Assembly: GCA_022559845.1 (NCBI GenBank)
Contig: CM040126.1
Coordinates: 43,580,458-43,644,457, forward strand
DNA length: 64,000 bases
Reading direction: 5' to 3'
From: Amorphophallus konjac
Lineage: Eukaryota > Streptophyta > Magnoliopsida > Alismatales > Araceae
Part shown: positions 31,831 to 44,836 of the stretch, piece by piece
Layout: each line of letters begins with the position of its first letter
How positions within the stretch are numbered: position 1 is the stretch's first letter
Program-made: the position numbers and the translations under genes
Notes under the pieces: generated by a model
What the model saw: the letters and a program-made list of their open reading frames with translations, nothing else
The model's database searches: none
Told to the model about the DNA's origin: nothing

Positions 31831-32637
31831 TTGAACCTCCGATAGCTTGATCAAACACACCCAAGGATATCCATGAGTCACCAGACCTGTCCCGGGGATA
31901 AATTTAAAGGGAGTCAGACTCCCTTATGTTCCACCATTCCGCGTCGGATTTATGAGCAATCCCTTTAGCTCAGGTGGGCTCTGCCACTGCACGAGTGCCA
32001 CCGGCTTCTATAAGGGGAGAATCGAACGTTGCGCTAGGGCATATATATGCAATGCGGGAGGTTCGGCCTCTCTTTTTCTTGGCTTTCATCCCGGCACTCC
32101 GTGGGTGATAGCCTATTCTCCCCTGGACATAATCCAGATTATGGGGAGGTGCTGCCGAAGTTTTCCGTCGATGACATGAACCCCGTTGGGTTAGGAGAGT
32201 CTTGTTTGTGCACGTCCTTTCCTAATCCCACTCCTCGGGGGAATAATAGCTTCCGTCACTCAAGTCTGTCAGCATCATATGGATACCGATGCGTCCTAAC
32301 TTTTCCGGATCCTATCCCGCCTCTGTGTGGATGGTTTCCTATTTCCCTTGGCATAGTCTAAGACAAGGGGATATGCTGCCGGATTTATTATGTGCATTAA
32401 TGTCATATCTCATCTTATATCTTGCAGATAAATTAACATGCTCTCATTTAGACTTTTGCCGCTGGCCTCCCATTTTGACGTTTAATCAAGGGTTGTCCTT
32501 CTTAGGAATGGCGTAATTAACGTCATAGCCTTTATGGTATGACGGACTTTTGGTTCCGACTCAGACTTCACAATCGACTGATTGAGTCAGATCGAGCGCA
32601 TAATAAATTGTCACTCTGGTGACTGGCACGCCTAACA

Positions 32638-33171
<534 letters not shown>

Positions 33172-33379
33172 CAATATGTTGTGCCTCTGTGATTTTGATG
33201 ATGGTTTTAATGATTGGTCTTTGGAGTGAGTTACTCACTGTGAGTCATCTTGCTGTGTGAGTCATCATGCTATTATTCATCTTCTGATCATAATGCAGTT
33301 CTTCATAAGTTTTGATATGGCATTGCATATTTGATTATGTTCAGTCATGTTACTATTGCTCTTAAGACTATAGTTTGAT

Positions 33380-34490
33380 ACTGCAGCGTCGACCCATCGA
33401 ACTGCAGCGTCGACGCTGCCAAGGCACTTCAGAGGTAGCAGTAAGAAATATTTGATCTGCTGCGTCCACGCTGCTTGGGCAATGCGTTGATGCTTGGTGC
33501 CTCTTTAACTTTGCTGCTTTTATTCATTGGTCTGGTCTGTGGTGCGTCGACCCCTTGTGCTGATGGGTCGACCCCTCAGTTCATATCATCAAGTCTATAC
33601 AGTGGACTGTGCAGCCTGTTTGTGTTGGTGAAGTCTGTACATCGATCCTTCAGCGTCTCTTGCATCGTCTCACTCTTGCAAAGTCTGTACACTGGCTCAG
33701 ACTTCCCAAGTCTACACAATGCTCCCTCATTGAAAGTCTATACATTCTGGCCAATTCCTACGCTTGAAGCTTTAGCCCCACTTAAAGTCTATACACTGTT
33801 ATAGAAACCAAGTCTATACACTCTCCCGTTCAAATCCTTCTAAGTCTGTACATCGGCTTCGTATCTGCAAGTCTGTACACTGGACTTCATTTCACCAACT
33901 CCATACATCCGATTGATGTTGCAATGTTCACCAAGTCTATACATCATCTTCAGACTTCAAGTCTATACACTCCATGCCCATTCAAGTCTATACATCGGTT
34001 TGATTCAAAGTTTGTACACTGCTTCACTTCGTCAAAGTCCATACATCCTCAGCTGAACCCCATGTCTGTACAACGGCCTCAATCTTCATCAAGTCTACAC
34101 AGTGCTTCAACCTTCTTATAGTCTGTACAGCATGCTTTATCGATTCAGAGTCTATACATCGCTCAAGCGTTCAAAGCATCTGAAGTCTGTACAGCGTCCG
34201 TTGTCTAGAGTTCTTGAAGTATATATACATTGGACTGTTTCTTTCGAAGTATATACACTACAATGTACATACTTAAACCTTATGACTTCATTCTTGTTGT
34301 TGAAGGGAACAGGGTCGACGCTGGGAGCTTAAAGCGTCCACGCATCAGTTGACGAAGCCTTCACGATATCTTCCACTGCGTCAACGCCACAATTGAGCAG
34401 CGTCGACGCAGCAGCTAAAGAGACTAAGCTAATGGCTTACTGGAATGCCTCACTGCGTTAACGCCATTGCTTGATAGCGTCAACGCAGTA
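33380..34490. repeat. Motif arrays in U3 of solo LTR G
   Basis: About 23 copies of AAGTCTATACA / AAGTCTGTACA occur at 33,590-34,260, on average every 30 bp, separated by unrelated sequence. On both sides (33,380-33,585 and 34,310-34,490) there are about 11 copies of GCGTCGACGC-like palindromes. Both lie upstream of the TATA box. Confidence 0.9.
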
Positions 34491-34631
34491 AGTCAGATTG
34501 CTGTCAATGGGCACGTGACCCGAAGCTGGCACCTGACATGTGATCCGAGGTGGGTGCTGAGCACGTGATCCGAGGAGGAATCTTTTGGACGGAAGGCGTG
34601 GGAAGCTCACGCCCTAGCTGCTGCTGCTGCT

Positions 34632-34638
34632 TATAAAA
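34632..34638 (+). promoter_or_regulatory. TATA box of solo LTR G
   Basis: GCTTATAAAAGGAAG, followed by a leader rich in GAAGAA from about 34,680 to 34,930. Confidence 0.7.
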
Positions 34639-35888
34639 GGAAGCCTTCATCCAATAGATGAAGACTGATCGAAGCTGAGAGAAAAAGGGAAAAAAGTCTA
34701 TACAGTGAGAAACAAGCAGCAGAGAGAAGAAGAAAAAGAAAGAAGAAGAAGCAGTGAGCAGAAGTAGAAGAAAGAAGAAAAAGAAAGAAGAAGAAGCACA
34801 GAGCAGAAGGAGAAGAAAGAAGAAGAAGAAGTAGAAGAAAAGAAAAATCAGAGAGAGCCTGCGAAAGAGAAGAAAGAAGAGAAGAAGAAGAAAGAGAGCT
34901 CGTGAGGATTGAGAGAAGAAGAATAGAAGCTGCATCTGAATATTTGTTCCTGCTGGACCGTGGATCAAATCCAAGCCAGCCAGCTCCACTCAGAGCTATC
35001 TTTATGCTTCGTCTTTTATAGCTTGTGTTTGCTGTGTTATTTTCGTTTCTTATTTTTCCTTTTATTCGATCTGATTTACTGAGTTCTTCCGATCCTCTGG
35101 TCTGAGGTCGGGTTCCTCCTGGTGGGTCAGGAGAAGGGAGATCTGATCTCCGGTTGCAAGTAGCTGGGAGCTACTTGTGGGTTCCCTCCGGTTTGGAGGA
35201 AGGGAGACTTGTCTCCGGTTCTGGGCTTGTGGGTTGCAAGTCCAGGGGTCCCTCTGGTTGGAGGAAGAGAGGTCTTCGACCTCTGGTTTGCTGGTGACTG
35301 GAAGTCACTGGTTGGTTCCCTCCTGGTCTGGAGGAAGAGAGACTTCGGTCTCTGATTTCCAAGTGGCTGGGAGTCACTTGGGGTGTTCCTCTGGTTGGGA
35401 GGAAGAGGGGAGTTTGTTCCCCTGGTCAAGCTGTGTGGCAGCACCTGTTGCAGACTGAGTCTGTGGTTTCTAGCTTGTGCTAGTGGAAGCCTCACTTCGG
35501 TTGGGAGTGAGGGGTGGACGTAGGTCTGTGGACCGAACCACCTAAAAACCCTGCTGTTATGTGGTTTACTTGTGGTGTGCTCTTCCATATCTTCCATCTG
35601 TTTCACAGGTTGTTTGAATAGTCTTGTTTCGATTTACAGTGGCCTTGAGCTTTACATCTTGGTAAGTGAGTCTAGTTTGCATTGTACTGTCATTTGGCAT
35701 TAGACTTCATCAGGTTCCACTAGTATAGTCGGCAGCTCATCTGGTCGATCAAATGTCTATTTGAACTCGATAGCTTTTATTCTGCAACTGTATCTAGTAG
35801 CAGGCGAATTGTTTATATTTTGGGCAATATTCTTAAAGGGGATACATTCACCCCCCCTCTGTATCGATCGCACCGTCCCAACACAATA

Positions 35889-36255
35889 CACCTTCTCAGT
35901 CTTAGAAAATCTTAATTATTTAACAAATATATTAACGAGAACAAAATTTTGAATTTATTGGAAGAGTAGCTCCTAACCCATTAATTTTAAAGGAATAAAT
36001 TATTTATCTCCAAATTTCATAAACTAGCCAAAGTACAAAAATAATCATCCTTCATATACTTGGTTGTGAGAATCACGTTCATCATATCTACATTTGTTTC
36101 TGATAATTCAACATAATCTGGTACACATTAATATTTATGAACATGCATAAGAAATGCATGTTTTCAAGGACTTTAAACAGAAAATGAGTAGGACATTCAT
36201 ATCCACAATTGGTCTCCTATATAAAATATGCCCTTTTGGACAATATATGAAATAT
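35889..36255. other. AT-rich intergenic sequence
   Basis: No gene, repeat or element end recognised. Confidence 0.5.
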
Positions 36256-36940
36256 GTTACCGAGGAAGGGTAAATCTACTCAGCCCCATAAGGCCCAGTC
36301 GGCCGCTCCATAGCCCAGGGCTCAACACCAACTGATTGGCAATCCCATGCGTGACTTGTCAAGGCCTACTAGAAGACTGGCCCAAGGCCCGTCCCCGTAT
36401 GTCACGGGCATCCCTGTCATCCAGTAGGACGATGCATGTCTCTGACGGCCATCACCATATTAATGGCAGAACAACCACCAGACATCAACGGAACAACGGG
36501 CCAGCACCCACACTTTGGCAAAAGAACAATGGGTCTGCATCACGCCTCCCCAGTCCTGTCAGGCGAGTAGGTTGGCAGTCTACGTCTCCATGGTCGAGAT
36601 AACTCCCAATGGCTCCAAGTCGGAAGACAACGGTCAACCAATGAATTATAGGAAGACCCTATAAATAGGACACCGGTCAGATGGCCAGGAAGACATGCAA
36701 CCTCAGTCTCTCGAGCTCTCCTTCTAATCTCCTACTTTCAAGCACTCCCTCTCTTCACTCATGATTGTCTGAATTAAGTCTCGAAGGGTTATCCCTTGGG
36801 ATCACTCTCATGGCTCTTTCTAACGCTTCCATGTGTCCGCAGGTTTTTCTCTTGAGGACATCTTCTTCTTCCCCCATCAAATAAACCTCAAGAGTATAAC
36901 TTATGATTCGAGATGACCAATCTCGACCTCTACAGTTACC
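36256..36940 (+). mobile_element. Possible small insertion flanked by GTTACC
   Basis: A 673-bp segment (36,262-36,934) lies between two copies of GTTACC (36,256-36,261 and 36,935-36,940). It is more GC-rich than its surroundings and has a TATA box in CCCTATAAATAGGAC at 36,659 and a pyrimidine-rich leader, as in an LTR promoter. It ends CTCTACA but starts GAGGAAGG, so it lacks the TG/CA ends of a proper LTR. It could be a degraded solo LTR or an unrelated short element. Confidence 0.35.
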
Positions 36941-37199
36941 AAGTATTCCATGATCACAGTATATTAATTAACATGTCAACGTGTCAATATTTCAAGAGTA
37001 TATATGATGATGATTACACATATGAACTAAAAAGGGTCGGCCAAGAGAATATGGGATTTCTAGTAAGCGAAAAGTTGACATAGAGCGAAAAATAGAGGAA
37101 GGGGATATGTATGATTATTATTATTTTTAAATAACTTATATAATTGTAGAGGCGAGAAAATTGTCTCTCGATCCCCATATCACACTTTTAATATTTATT
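36941..37199. other. AT-rich intergenic sequence
   Basis: No supported feature. Confidence 0.5.
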
Positions 37200-37306
37200 T
37201 GTTGGGGAAGATTGTCTGGCCACCCGTCAAAGTCTGCAAACACCAGAAAAATGATGCTAGAAGGAGCCTTGGGCGCTATCCCAGGGGACAACCCTCCGAT
37301 GCCTAA
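37200..37306 (+). mobile_element. LTR-like fragment H, left piece
   Basis: TGTTGGGGAAGATTG opens a GC-richer segment after AT-rich DNA and continues at 47,468 beyond element E. The combined segment has a CCATTTATAGAGG box near 47,758. It looks like a solo or truncated LTR; no matching right end was found. Confidence 0.4.
37302..37306. repeat. Target duplication of element E, left copy (CCTAA)
   Basis: CCTAA here and at 47,468-47,472. Confidence 0.9.
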
Positions 37307-39919
37307 TGTAACGACCCGAGAATCCGATTACTGAGAAGGCCCGATAACTCGAGACTCGCACTGCCACCCACGAGTCCGAAGACTCGGAAGGGTAAAAAGG
37401 ATGGTGTGGAGACTACACAAGTGTCACAAATAATTACAGAAATTAAACAGTTATATAATTAAGCAGGAAATAAATTAACAATTTACATGATACATGGTCC
37501 ACAAGATATAATAAAATAACAACAGCAGTAGTCCACAACTAGTACGGAGACAAGAAAGAAAAGTACAGCTACACGGGGCATACCCCGGCTCTGACCTCTG
37601 GCACTAACGTTGGGCACCTGAACCACGCTGAGCCTCAGACGCGCTCTCCTGAGGCCGCGACTCACCTGAAACACGGTGAAAACACGCAGGCACTGAGTCT
37701 CGGAACAAGACTCAGTAGGGATCACTCGAACCCTACCTCGCAACCGGAGAAACCGCTATGCTAGCAGTAAGCGAGTACCTCGAAAAGGGAAGCCCTGTAA
37801 TCTACAAAACACCGATCTCACGGCACGAAAGCCGACGCACGTGCCACGGTGGAACGACCGGAGCACCACGGTCAACACGACAAAACCCGGAGGTCGAAGT
37901 CGCAAAGACTGACAGTCTGACACTCCCGACTCGACAGGAGTACCTCCCACTAGAAGCACAGTCGGTAGCGTCCCCTGACGTCTTACACCGCACCGCAGGT
38001 GAATTGCCTGACGTGGTAGCTCCTACCAAAGGCACGAACACCGCACAAGTAACCACAAATGAGTGACTAGCTGGGGTCATGCTCGTCAGCGTGGGTCCAA
38101 CCGCCCCCAACCACGTGTGCACATACAGACCGCACGTCCCTGGTCTGGCCCTCTGACCGGTTTTCCCCTCAGCTGGACTCTGGCTGTAAGACGTGGGGCC
38201 CGACGGAAACCGGTTCACAAACCGTCTCTAAGGGTAGCATCTCCACCACTCCCTGGTGGGACCACACGCGTGTAAGCAGGCTACGACTAGTGGAGGGTCA
38301 CTACGGAGTATACTCTCAAGTCAACGAAAAACCACGTCACAACTGGACAGTATAAGGAACACCCCTCGTACCAACATCGTCGCACGGTGACAGAAGCCGA
38401 CAAACGACATCTCCCGATACCATTCAGTACGACGAGAGACACGTCGACATGACCCGTCCCCTTGAACGGTCCACTCTGGGCCGCTCAGGGATGTGCGGTC
38501 GCACAGGGACCGCACCAGGGTTAAACGGCCAGCACAGGACCATTCTACCCAGGTCCAAACGGGCTGAAGAACGTCTAACATGGGCCCGTTCAACAGATGT
38601 GCGGCCAGCTCTTGGTCGCACGTGGGTGAGGAACGGTTAGCCCCTGGCCGCTCGTCTCCCAACGGTAATGAACCTGAACGGTTAGTCCTTAGCCGCACTA
38701 GGGAAGGGCGGCTACGGTTTCACCGTTCAAGGGTTGTGCGGTCCAGATCTGACCGCACACCCAGGCAACGGCACCAGATGACGTACGGCCAGAACCTAGC
38801 CGCACGATGGGTTATGCGGCCAGCTCCTGGCCGCACACCCTGGTGCACTGCATAACGGTAATACTCAACGGTCGAAAACCCAGGGTTGGGCAGTCGTTAT
38901 GGGGTCGCACCTTAGGATATGCGGTCCCACGACAGACCGCGCATGCCCACAGCGTGCCGAGCTGATGGACGGCCAGAATGGGGCCGCACAAGGGTTGTGC
39001 GGGCCCTGGTTCGACCGCACATCGCCCACCAGCGTGAAAACGGTGAACCTCGCCGGAATCGCCCATTTCGGCCCCAAAACAAGCCCCACGAAGGGGGAAC
39101 GGTGAGAGAAGAACCCCCAAGCCCCCCTAGCATGCTCCTACGCCCTTAAACCACGGAATCGGGGCTCAAAACGGCGGATCGGACGAACTCTCCCCGCGGC
39201 ATGAGCGACCCTTCCCGGCGTGAAAATAACCCCTCAACCTCGTCTCGAGCTAAAACTCACGGGGAAGAAAGGCAAGAGGCTAAGGAACGTCACCCTACCT
39301 CTGGTTCACGACGAGACGCGCCGATCCGAGCTCAAACCCACGAAGAATGCCGTTAGAACCTCGCCTTCCCACGCTTCCCACGCTTGCCGCACGCCCGCAC
39401 GATCGCCTCGTCGTCACCCACGTCCTCGCGCCGTCGCACCGCCACTGTCTGCAGTCGGAACGGAGGTCATCGCGCTCGAACGGGAGAGAGAGAGAGAGAG
39501 AGGGCGGCCATGGTCGCGAGGGAGGAAGGAGAAGAAAGGAAGAAGAAGAAGAAAAAGAAAAGAAAATGGGGGGTATTTATAGAAAATCCAGAAATTCTGG
39601 AAAATATCAAAAAATCAAAAATCACATTTCTGCGATCCTCGGAATGCACCGATCGCAACGGTACCACTCTCGCCTAGGTGAACGACCCGGTTCACCCGCA
39701 ACGAGGTTCCAAAGGAATAACCGAAACACACACCGGTAATCGAAAAACACACGCAGAAAAGCCGCGGAAAGCTCCCGGGCCTCCGAAACAACTCCGAATC
39801 GCGCCGATCCGAACACGAAAGATGTCCGAAATAAAATTTCGAACACAACTGAGTCGGACACTCCGAGAAACCAGATCCGAGACCCACGAAGAGGGATCCG
39901 AAAGGTCCGGGATATTACA
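37307..39919 (-). repeat. 3' LTR of element E (left copy)
   Basis: In element orientation it starts TGTAATATCCCGGACC and ends GGGTCGTTACA. CTATAAATACCCCCC on the minus strand (about 39,570-39,585) is its TATA box; in the other LTR the same place reads CTAAAAATACCCCC, so that copy has lost a good box. An array of palindromes lies at 38,486-39,020. Confidence 0.9.
38486..39020. repeat. TGCGGCC/GGCCGCA palindrome array, left LTR of E
   Basis: Seven or eight inverted repeats of the form TGYGGYC, 6-10 bases, GRCCGCA. Examples: ATGCGGCCAGCTCCTGGCCG followed by CA near 38,815 and GTGCGGTCCAGATCTGACCG followed by CA near 38,735. Confidence 0.8.
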
Positions 39920-39934
39920 GCCCTCCCCCCTTAA
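39920..39934 (-). other. Polypurine tract of element E
   Basis: On the minus strand TTAAGGGGGGAGGGC directly precedes the LTR start. Confidence 0.85.
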
Positions 39935-39986
39935 GAAATTTCATCCTCGAAATTGAGAACAACCCACGGGGAAAGAAGAGGAAGAC

Positions 39987-42900
39987 TCACTCAAACAGGT
40001 AAGGGAACTGCTGACGCATCTCATCCTCACGCTCCCAAGAAACCTCACCACCAGAGTGCCACTGCCACACCACCTTAACCAAGGGGATGACCTTGTTCCG
40101 CAGGTGCTGCTCTCGCCTATTCTCCACGCGGACCGAAAACTCTGGGAGATAAAGATCTGGAGTCACCTCGGGCCAGACAGAATCCTCGAGTACATGAGAG
40201 TCTTCGGGCATATACTTCCGCAACATCGAGATGTGGAACACGTCATGCACCGATGCCAACTCAGGGGGTAACTGCAACCGATAAGCTACCTCACCGATGC
40301 GCTCCACGATGTAGAAAGGACCAATATAGCGGGGACTCAGCTTCCCACGCCGTCTAAAACACATCACCCCCTTCATCGGAGAAACTCTCAAGAACACGTG
40401 ATCACCCACGGCGAACGCGAGAGCCTGCCGCCTACGGTCAACATAACTCTTCTGCCGACTCTGGGCCGCCAACATGTTCTAACGAACCAAGTGCACAACC
40501 TCCACACAATGCTGCACCAATTCCGGTCCCGTCAAAACACGCTCACCAACCTCAAACCAATCCAGTGGATTCCGACATGGACGCCCATACAACACCTCAT
40601 AAGGAGCCATGCCGATGCTCGAATGATAGCTGTTGTTGTAGGCAAACTCCACCAACGGTAGGTGGTAAATCCAACTCCCCTGCCACTCCAGGCAGCAGGA
40701 CCTCAGCATGTCCTCCAAAGTCTGAATGGTCCTCTCTGACTGACCATCTAACTGAGGATGATACGTCGAGCTAAAAGCCAAGTCCGTGCCAAGAGCTCGC
40801 TGGAAACTCCCCTAGAATCCAGAAGTGAAACACGGATCCCGATCCGACACGATGGAGATGGGAATCCCATGCAACGGAACGATCCGCTCCACATAAAGAC
40901 GAGCCAACCTGGACACGCTCCAGCTGATTTTGACTGGTAACAACCGAGTCACCTTCGTCAGCCTATCCACCAGCAACCAAATACTGTCCTGACAGCTCGG
41001 AGTCCTCGGTAATCCCACCACGAAATCCGTGGTCACGTGGTCCCACTTCCACGCAGGAACATCCAAGGGCTGGAGAGTACCTCCCAGTCGCTGATGCTCC
41101 ACCTTCACCTGCTGACAGGTCAGGCACCTGGCCACAAACTCGACGACATCTCTCTTCATGCCTGGCCACCAGAAATGCCTCCGCAAGTTCCGATACATCT
41201 TCGTCGCACCCGGGTGTACGGTGTACCTGCTCCCATGAGCCTCGCGCAACACCGCACGACGAACCTGCTCCTCGGATGGGACGTACAGCCTACCACGGAA
41301 CCTCACGGCACCGTCCTCGTCGAGCTCCACATCAGCCAAAGCCAAAATCCGGGGCAACTCAGGGTCCGCATGCTGTGCCTCTGTCACCTGACGGCGGATA
41401 GCAGGCGTGACAGTCAGACTAGCAAGCACTGCCAACCCTGGCTCCTGGGGAATCTTGAGCCTGAATGAAACTTCGAGCACTTGTTCCCAGAGCCTCCACT
41501 TCCTCAACATCAAGGCACTGACCGTGACCTTCCGACTCAAGACATCGGCGACGACATTCATCCTGCCCAGATGATAAGATAGGGTGAAGTCATAATCCTT
41601 CATGAACTCCATCCAACGCCTATGCCTAAGGTTAAGGTCCCTCTGCGTGAACACATATCTCAAACTCTGATGGTCAGTGAACACCTCGAACCTCTCACCG
41701 TACAGATAATGCCTCCAGATCTTTAGCGCGAAGATCACAGCCGCCAGCTCCAGGTCATGGGTAGGGTAGTTCTCCTCGTGGGGCTTCAGCTGCCGAGATG
41801 CATAAGCCACCACTCTACCATGCTGCATCAACACAGCACCCAATACGACCCCGGAAGCATCTGTACACATCACAAAACCTCCCGATCCCGAAGGCAGAAC
41901 CAACACCGGAGCCGAGGTGAGCAATCTCTTCAGTTCCCTGAAACTCTGCTCACACTCCTGAGACTAGACAAAAGGCACATCCTTCCGCGTAAGTCTAGTC
42001 ATCGGGGCCGCAATGCGAGAAAAATCTCGGATAAACCGACGATAATAGCCCGCGAGCCCCAAGAAACTCCGGATCTCCGTCACCGACCTCGGCCTCGGCC
42101 ACTGCATCATTGCCTCGACCTTGGCGGGATCCACGGAAATACCATTACCAGAAATCACATGCCCTAAAAAGTGCACCTCACAAAGCCAGAACTCGCACTT
42201 ACTGAGCTTTGCATACAACTGGTGATCTCGCAATGTCTGCAACACCACACCCAAATGGTACGCGTGCTCTTCGGCAGACCGTGAATAAACAAGGATGTCG
42301 TCCACAAATATGACCACGAATTGATCCAGATATGGATGAAACACTCTCTGCATCAAGTCCATGAAGGCTGTGGGGGCATTGGTGAGTCCGAACGGCATCA
42401 CTAGAAACTCATAATGCCCGTACCTCGTACTAAACGCAGTCTTCTCCACATCGAACTCGTGAATCCTCAGCTGATAGTAACCGGACCGTAAATCAATTCG
42501 CGAGAACACTCGCGCAGACTGAAGCTGGTCGAACAAATCATCAATCCGAGGCAACGGATACTTGTTCTTAATGGTCACCTCATTCAGCTGCCGGTAGTCA
42601 ATGCACAACCGCAAGCTACCATCCTTCTTCTTCACGAACAACACGGGCGCACCCCAAGGGGAAAAGCTAGGACGATTATACCCCTTGGCCAGCAGCTCCT
42701 GCAACTGCGCCCTCAACTCCCTTAACTCAGCGGGGGCCATACGGTAGGGAGCCTTCGCCAAAGGTCCCGTACCCGGCACAACCTCGATAACGAAATCAAT
42801 CTCCCGCTGGGGAGGCAATCCAGGTAAGTCATCCGAAAAATATCGGGAAATTCGCACACCACTGGAATGTCCTCGACATCCGGTTCCATTCGGTCTGTCA

Positions 42901-44671
42901 CAACCACGGAGGCGAGAAAATCCTGACAACCCGCATCAAGCAAACGATGAGCTCGAATTGCAGAAATGAGAAAGCGGGAAGAGGAAGACCTGATACCTTG
43001 GAAATAGAAGGTGGGTCCGTGAAGTCGTCGGAAGTAAACCCTCTTCGAGCCGCAATCCACCAACGCATGATGTGCCTCGAGCCAATCCATGCCCAAAATC
43101 ACATCAAAGTCCTGAAGCGGCAACGCATAGAGCCTAGCCGGCAAACTCCGCCCTTCCACCCACACAGGAACCTCATCGAAGCAATACGGAGTGATCATAA
43201 AATCACCCGAAGGTAACTCCACTGCCAAATCACAGGACAACTGGGTTACCGGCTCCTCAATACTCAGCGCGAAATCCTCCAAAACAAATGAATGAGACGC
43301 GCCAGAATCGAACAAAACATGAGCCGCACAACCCAAAATCTGAACGGTACCTTCCGCGAGCTGCGACGCCACTGCCTCTGCCCTGGTCATGTGTGTGATC
43401 TGGCCTCGAGCTCTCTGCCTGCCTCCCACACTAGCTGACCTGGGTAGCGGCGGATACTGTCCCTGCTGCTGCTGCTGCCTCTGCTGCTGGGGAACCTGCT
43501 GCTGCTGCTGCTGTGGCCTCTGAGGACAGTCACGCGCCATATGCCCTGGATGGTCACACCGGAAACAAACTATCGGCGCTGTGCACTGCCTGCCTGGGTG
43601 GTACTCGCTACACCGTGGACACGGTCCTCGCGATCCACCCACTGATCCCTGACGCTGAAACAGGACCGACTGCTGTACACTGCCCGATGATGCCTACCTC
43701 TGATCCTTGGACTTCTTCTTACCGAACCCCTTCTTGAAGAACTTCTTGACCTTCGAGCCAAAAGACGCAGATCCTGCCGCCGACGCTGCCGGTGCCGGCG
43801 CTCCTAAACCACCCAGCACATGCTGAAAGGAACCCTGCTGCTGGGTAGCCGACTGCTGGCTGCGACCCAACAAAGACTGCCCCTGGCTAATCAGTCCTCA
43901 AGTCCTCTACATATCCATCTCCAAAGAAGTCGCAACACTAGACGCTGTCTCTAGATCAGTGGCCGCATTCGTGATCAAATGGTGCCTCAGCTCCTGCCTC
44001 AAGCCCTGCACGAACTGTGCGGTCTTCACCCTCTCATGCTCCATGATATGAGGTGCATATCGACCCAGCTCAACAAATCGGGTCATGTACTGCAACACGG
44101 ACATGTCACACTGAACCAGCTCCAGAAACTCACGCATCCGCTGCGTAGCGATATACTCTGGACAGTAGGTACGCTCGAAAGCACTGACAAAGTCACTCCA
44201 CGCAATCTGCTCAAGTGGACAAAGCTGGAAAGCCGTCTTCCACTCGGAAGACCACCACTCTCAAGCCGTACCCTGCAACTGGTTGGAGGCCAACATCACT
44301 CTCTCCTCCGTAGTACTTCGCGCGGAACTGAACAGCCGCTATATCTCATCGAGCCAACTCGGAGCCACATCAGGGTTTGGCTGACCGCCGTAGTAAGGTG
44401 GATGAAACTGTATGAAATCCCTCACTGCTCGGCTTGGCCCACCCCTGGTAGACGAGCCCTCACCAGCCTCTCCGCCGAACTGCTGAGACATAAGCTGGTA
44501 CATGCCACGGATGAAATCCTCGGCCCCTGAAAACCTCGCAGTATCCACTGCCTCGGTGGCCCCCGGTGGCGCTCTACTATGCTCCTCCTGATCTCGCTGA
44601 ACCCCCTGCTGGATCTCCTGACCTCCAGCCGACTGCCCCTGCTGAGAGCGAGTGCTCCGCCTCGGTGCCAT
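39987..44671 (-). pseudogene. Gag-Pol polyprotein of element E (broken)
   Basis: Gag starts at ATG 44,671 (MAPRRSTRSQQ). In order: gag core, zinc knuckle CFRCDHPGHMARDC, protease LFDSGASHSF, RT with FVDDILVYS, RNase H CTDASG, integrase ([37 protein letters not shown]), and a CR-type chromodomain ending KVVWQWHSGGEVSWERE, typical of the Tekay/Del clade. In-frame stops lie at 44,339 and about 44,262 in gag, about 43,905 between gag core and knuckle, and at 41,964, 40,812 and 40,476 in pol. A frameshift near 42,840 joins the protease frame to the RT frame. Most stops are TAG or TGA and fit C-to-T changes in CAG, CGA or TGG codons. Confidence 0.9.
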
Positions 44672-44822
44672 GCTCGCTCCTGAAGCAAAAGACAGAAAAC
44701 ACGGAAACAGCAAGGTCAAGAAAAACACACGATGCCCGATGCCAGCGTCACCTGTACATCATCGCTGTGGACTAGTGGACCACTATAATTACTTATGATT
44801 CTCGTATAATCCCACAACCGCT

Positions 44823-44834
44823 GCTCTGATACCA
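44823..44834 (-). other. Primer binding site of element E
   Basis: On the minus strand TGGTATCAGAGC two bases from the 5' LTR; complementary to initiator Met tRNA. Confidence 0.95.
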
Positions 44835-44836
44835 GC

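Larger units (their letters stand above)
29944..32637 (+). repeat. LTR of element C (right end tentative)
   Basis: The start TGTTGACACC after the purine tract is well supported. A TATA box CCTATAAAACCC at 30,529-30,540 with an A/G-rich leader fits an LTR promoter. A 37-bp unit with GGGAAGCCTCCTGCTTTCAA is repeated at 30,409-30,475, and GCGCCGAGAA motifs occur at about 30,333-30,515 and 31,490-31,830. The right end is uncertain: CCTAACA at 32,631-32,637 would give TGTT/AACA ends, but the second LTR and the left target duplication are outside the window. Confidence 0.55.
33177..35883 (+). mobile_element. Solo LTR G, Ty1/copia type (SIRE/Maximus-like)
   Basis: The 2,707-bp unit starts TGTTGTGCC and ends CCCAACA, and is flanked by a perfect target duplication CAATA (33,172-33,176 and 35,884-35,888). 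There is no internal region, primer site or second LTR, so it is a solo LTR left by recombination. GATTTTGATGATG just inside the start and ATTCACCCCCCCTCTG just before the end are features I know from SIRE/Maximus-type copia LTRs. The TATA box is at 34,632. U3 carries two motif arrays. Confidence 0.9.

Noticed and set aside
32598..32630. Possible primer site TGGTGACTGGCACGCC after the LTR of C
   Set aside because: The purine tract at 29,930 marks this as a 3' LTR, where no primer site is expected; the match to any tRNA is not established.
33590..34260. Regularly spaced repeats that resemble a CRISPR array
   Set aside because: The motif is only 11-12 bp, imperfect and irregularly spaced, and lies in the U3 of a plant LTR with TATA box and target duplications.
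34504..34989. Minus-strand Phe/Leu-rich frame resembling a membrane protein
   Set aside because: It is the complement of the GAAGAA-rich leader of solo LTR G.
37483..39149. Numerous frames of 65-138 codons in the LTRs of E
   Set aside because: They are GC-rich LTR sequence; frames differ between the two copies by stops and indels and show no domains.
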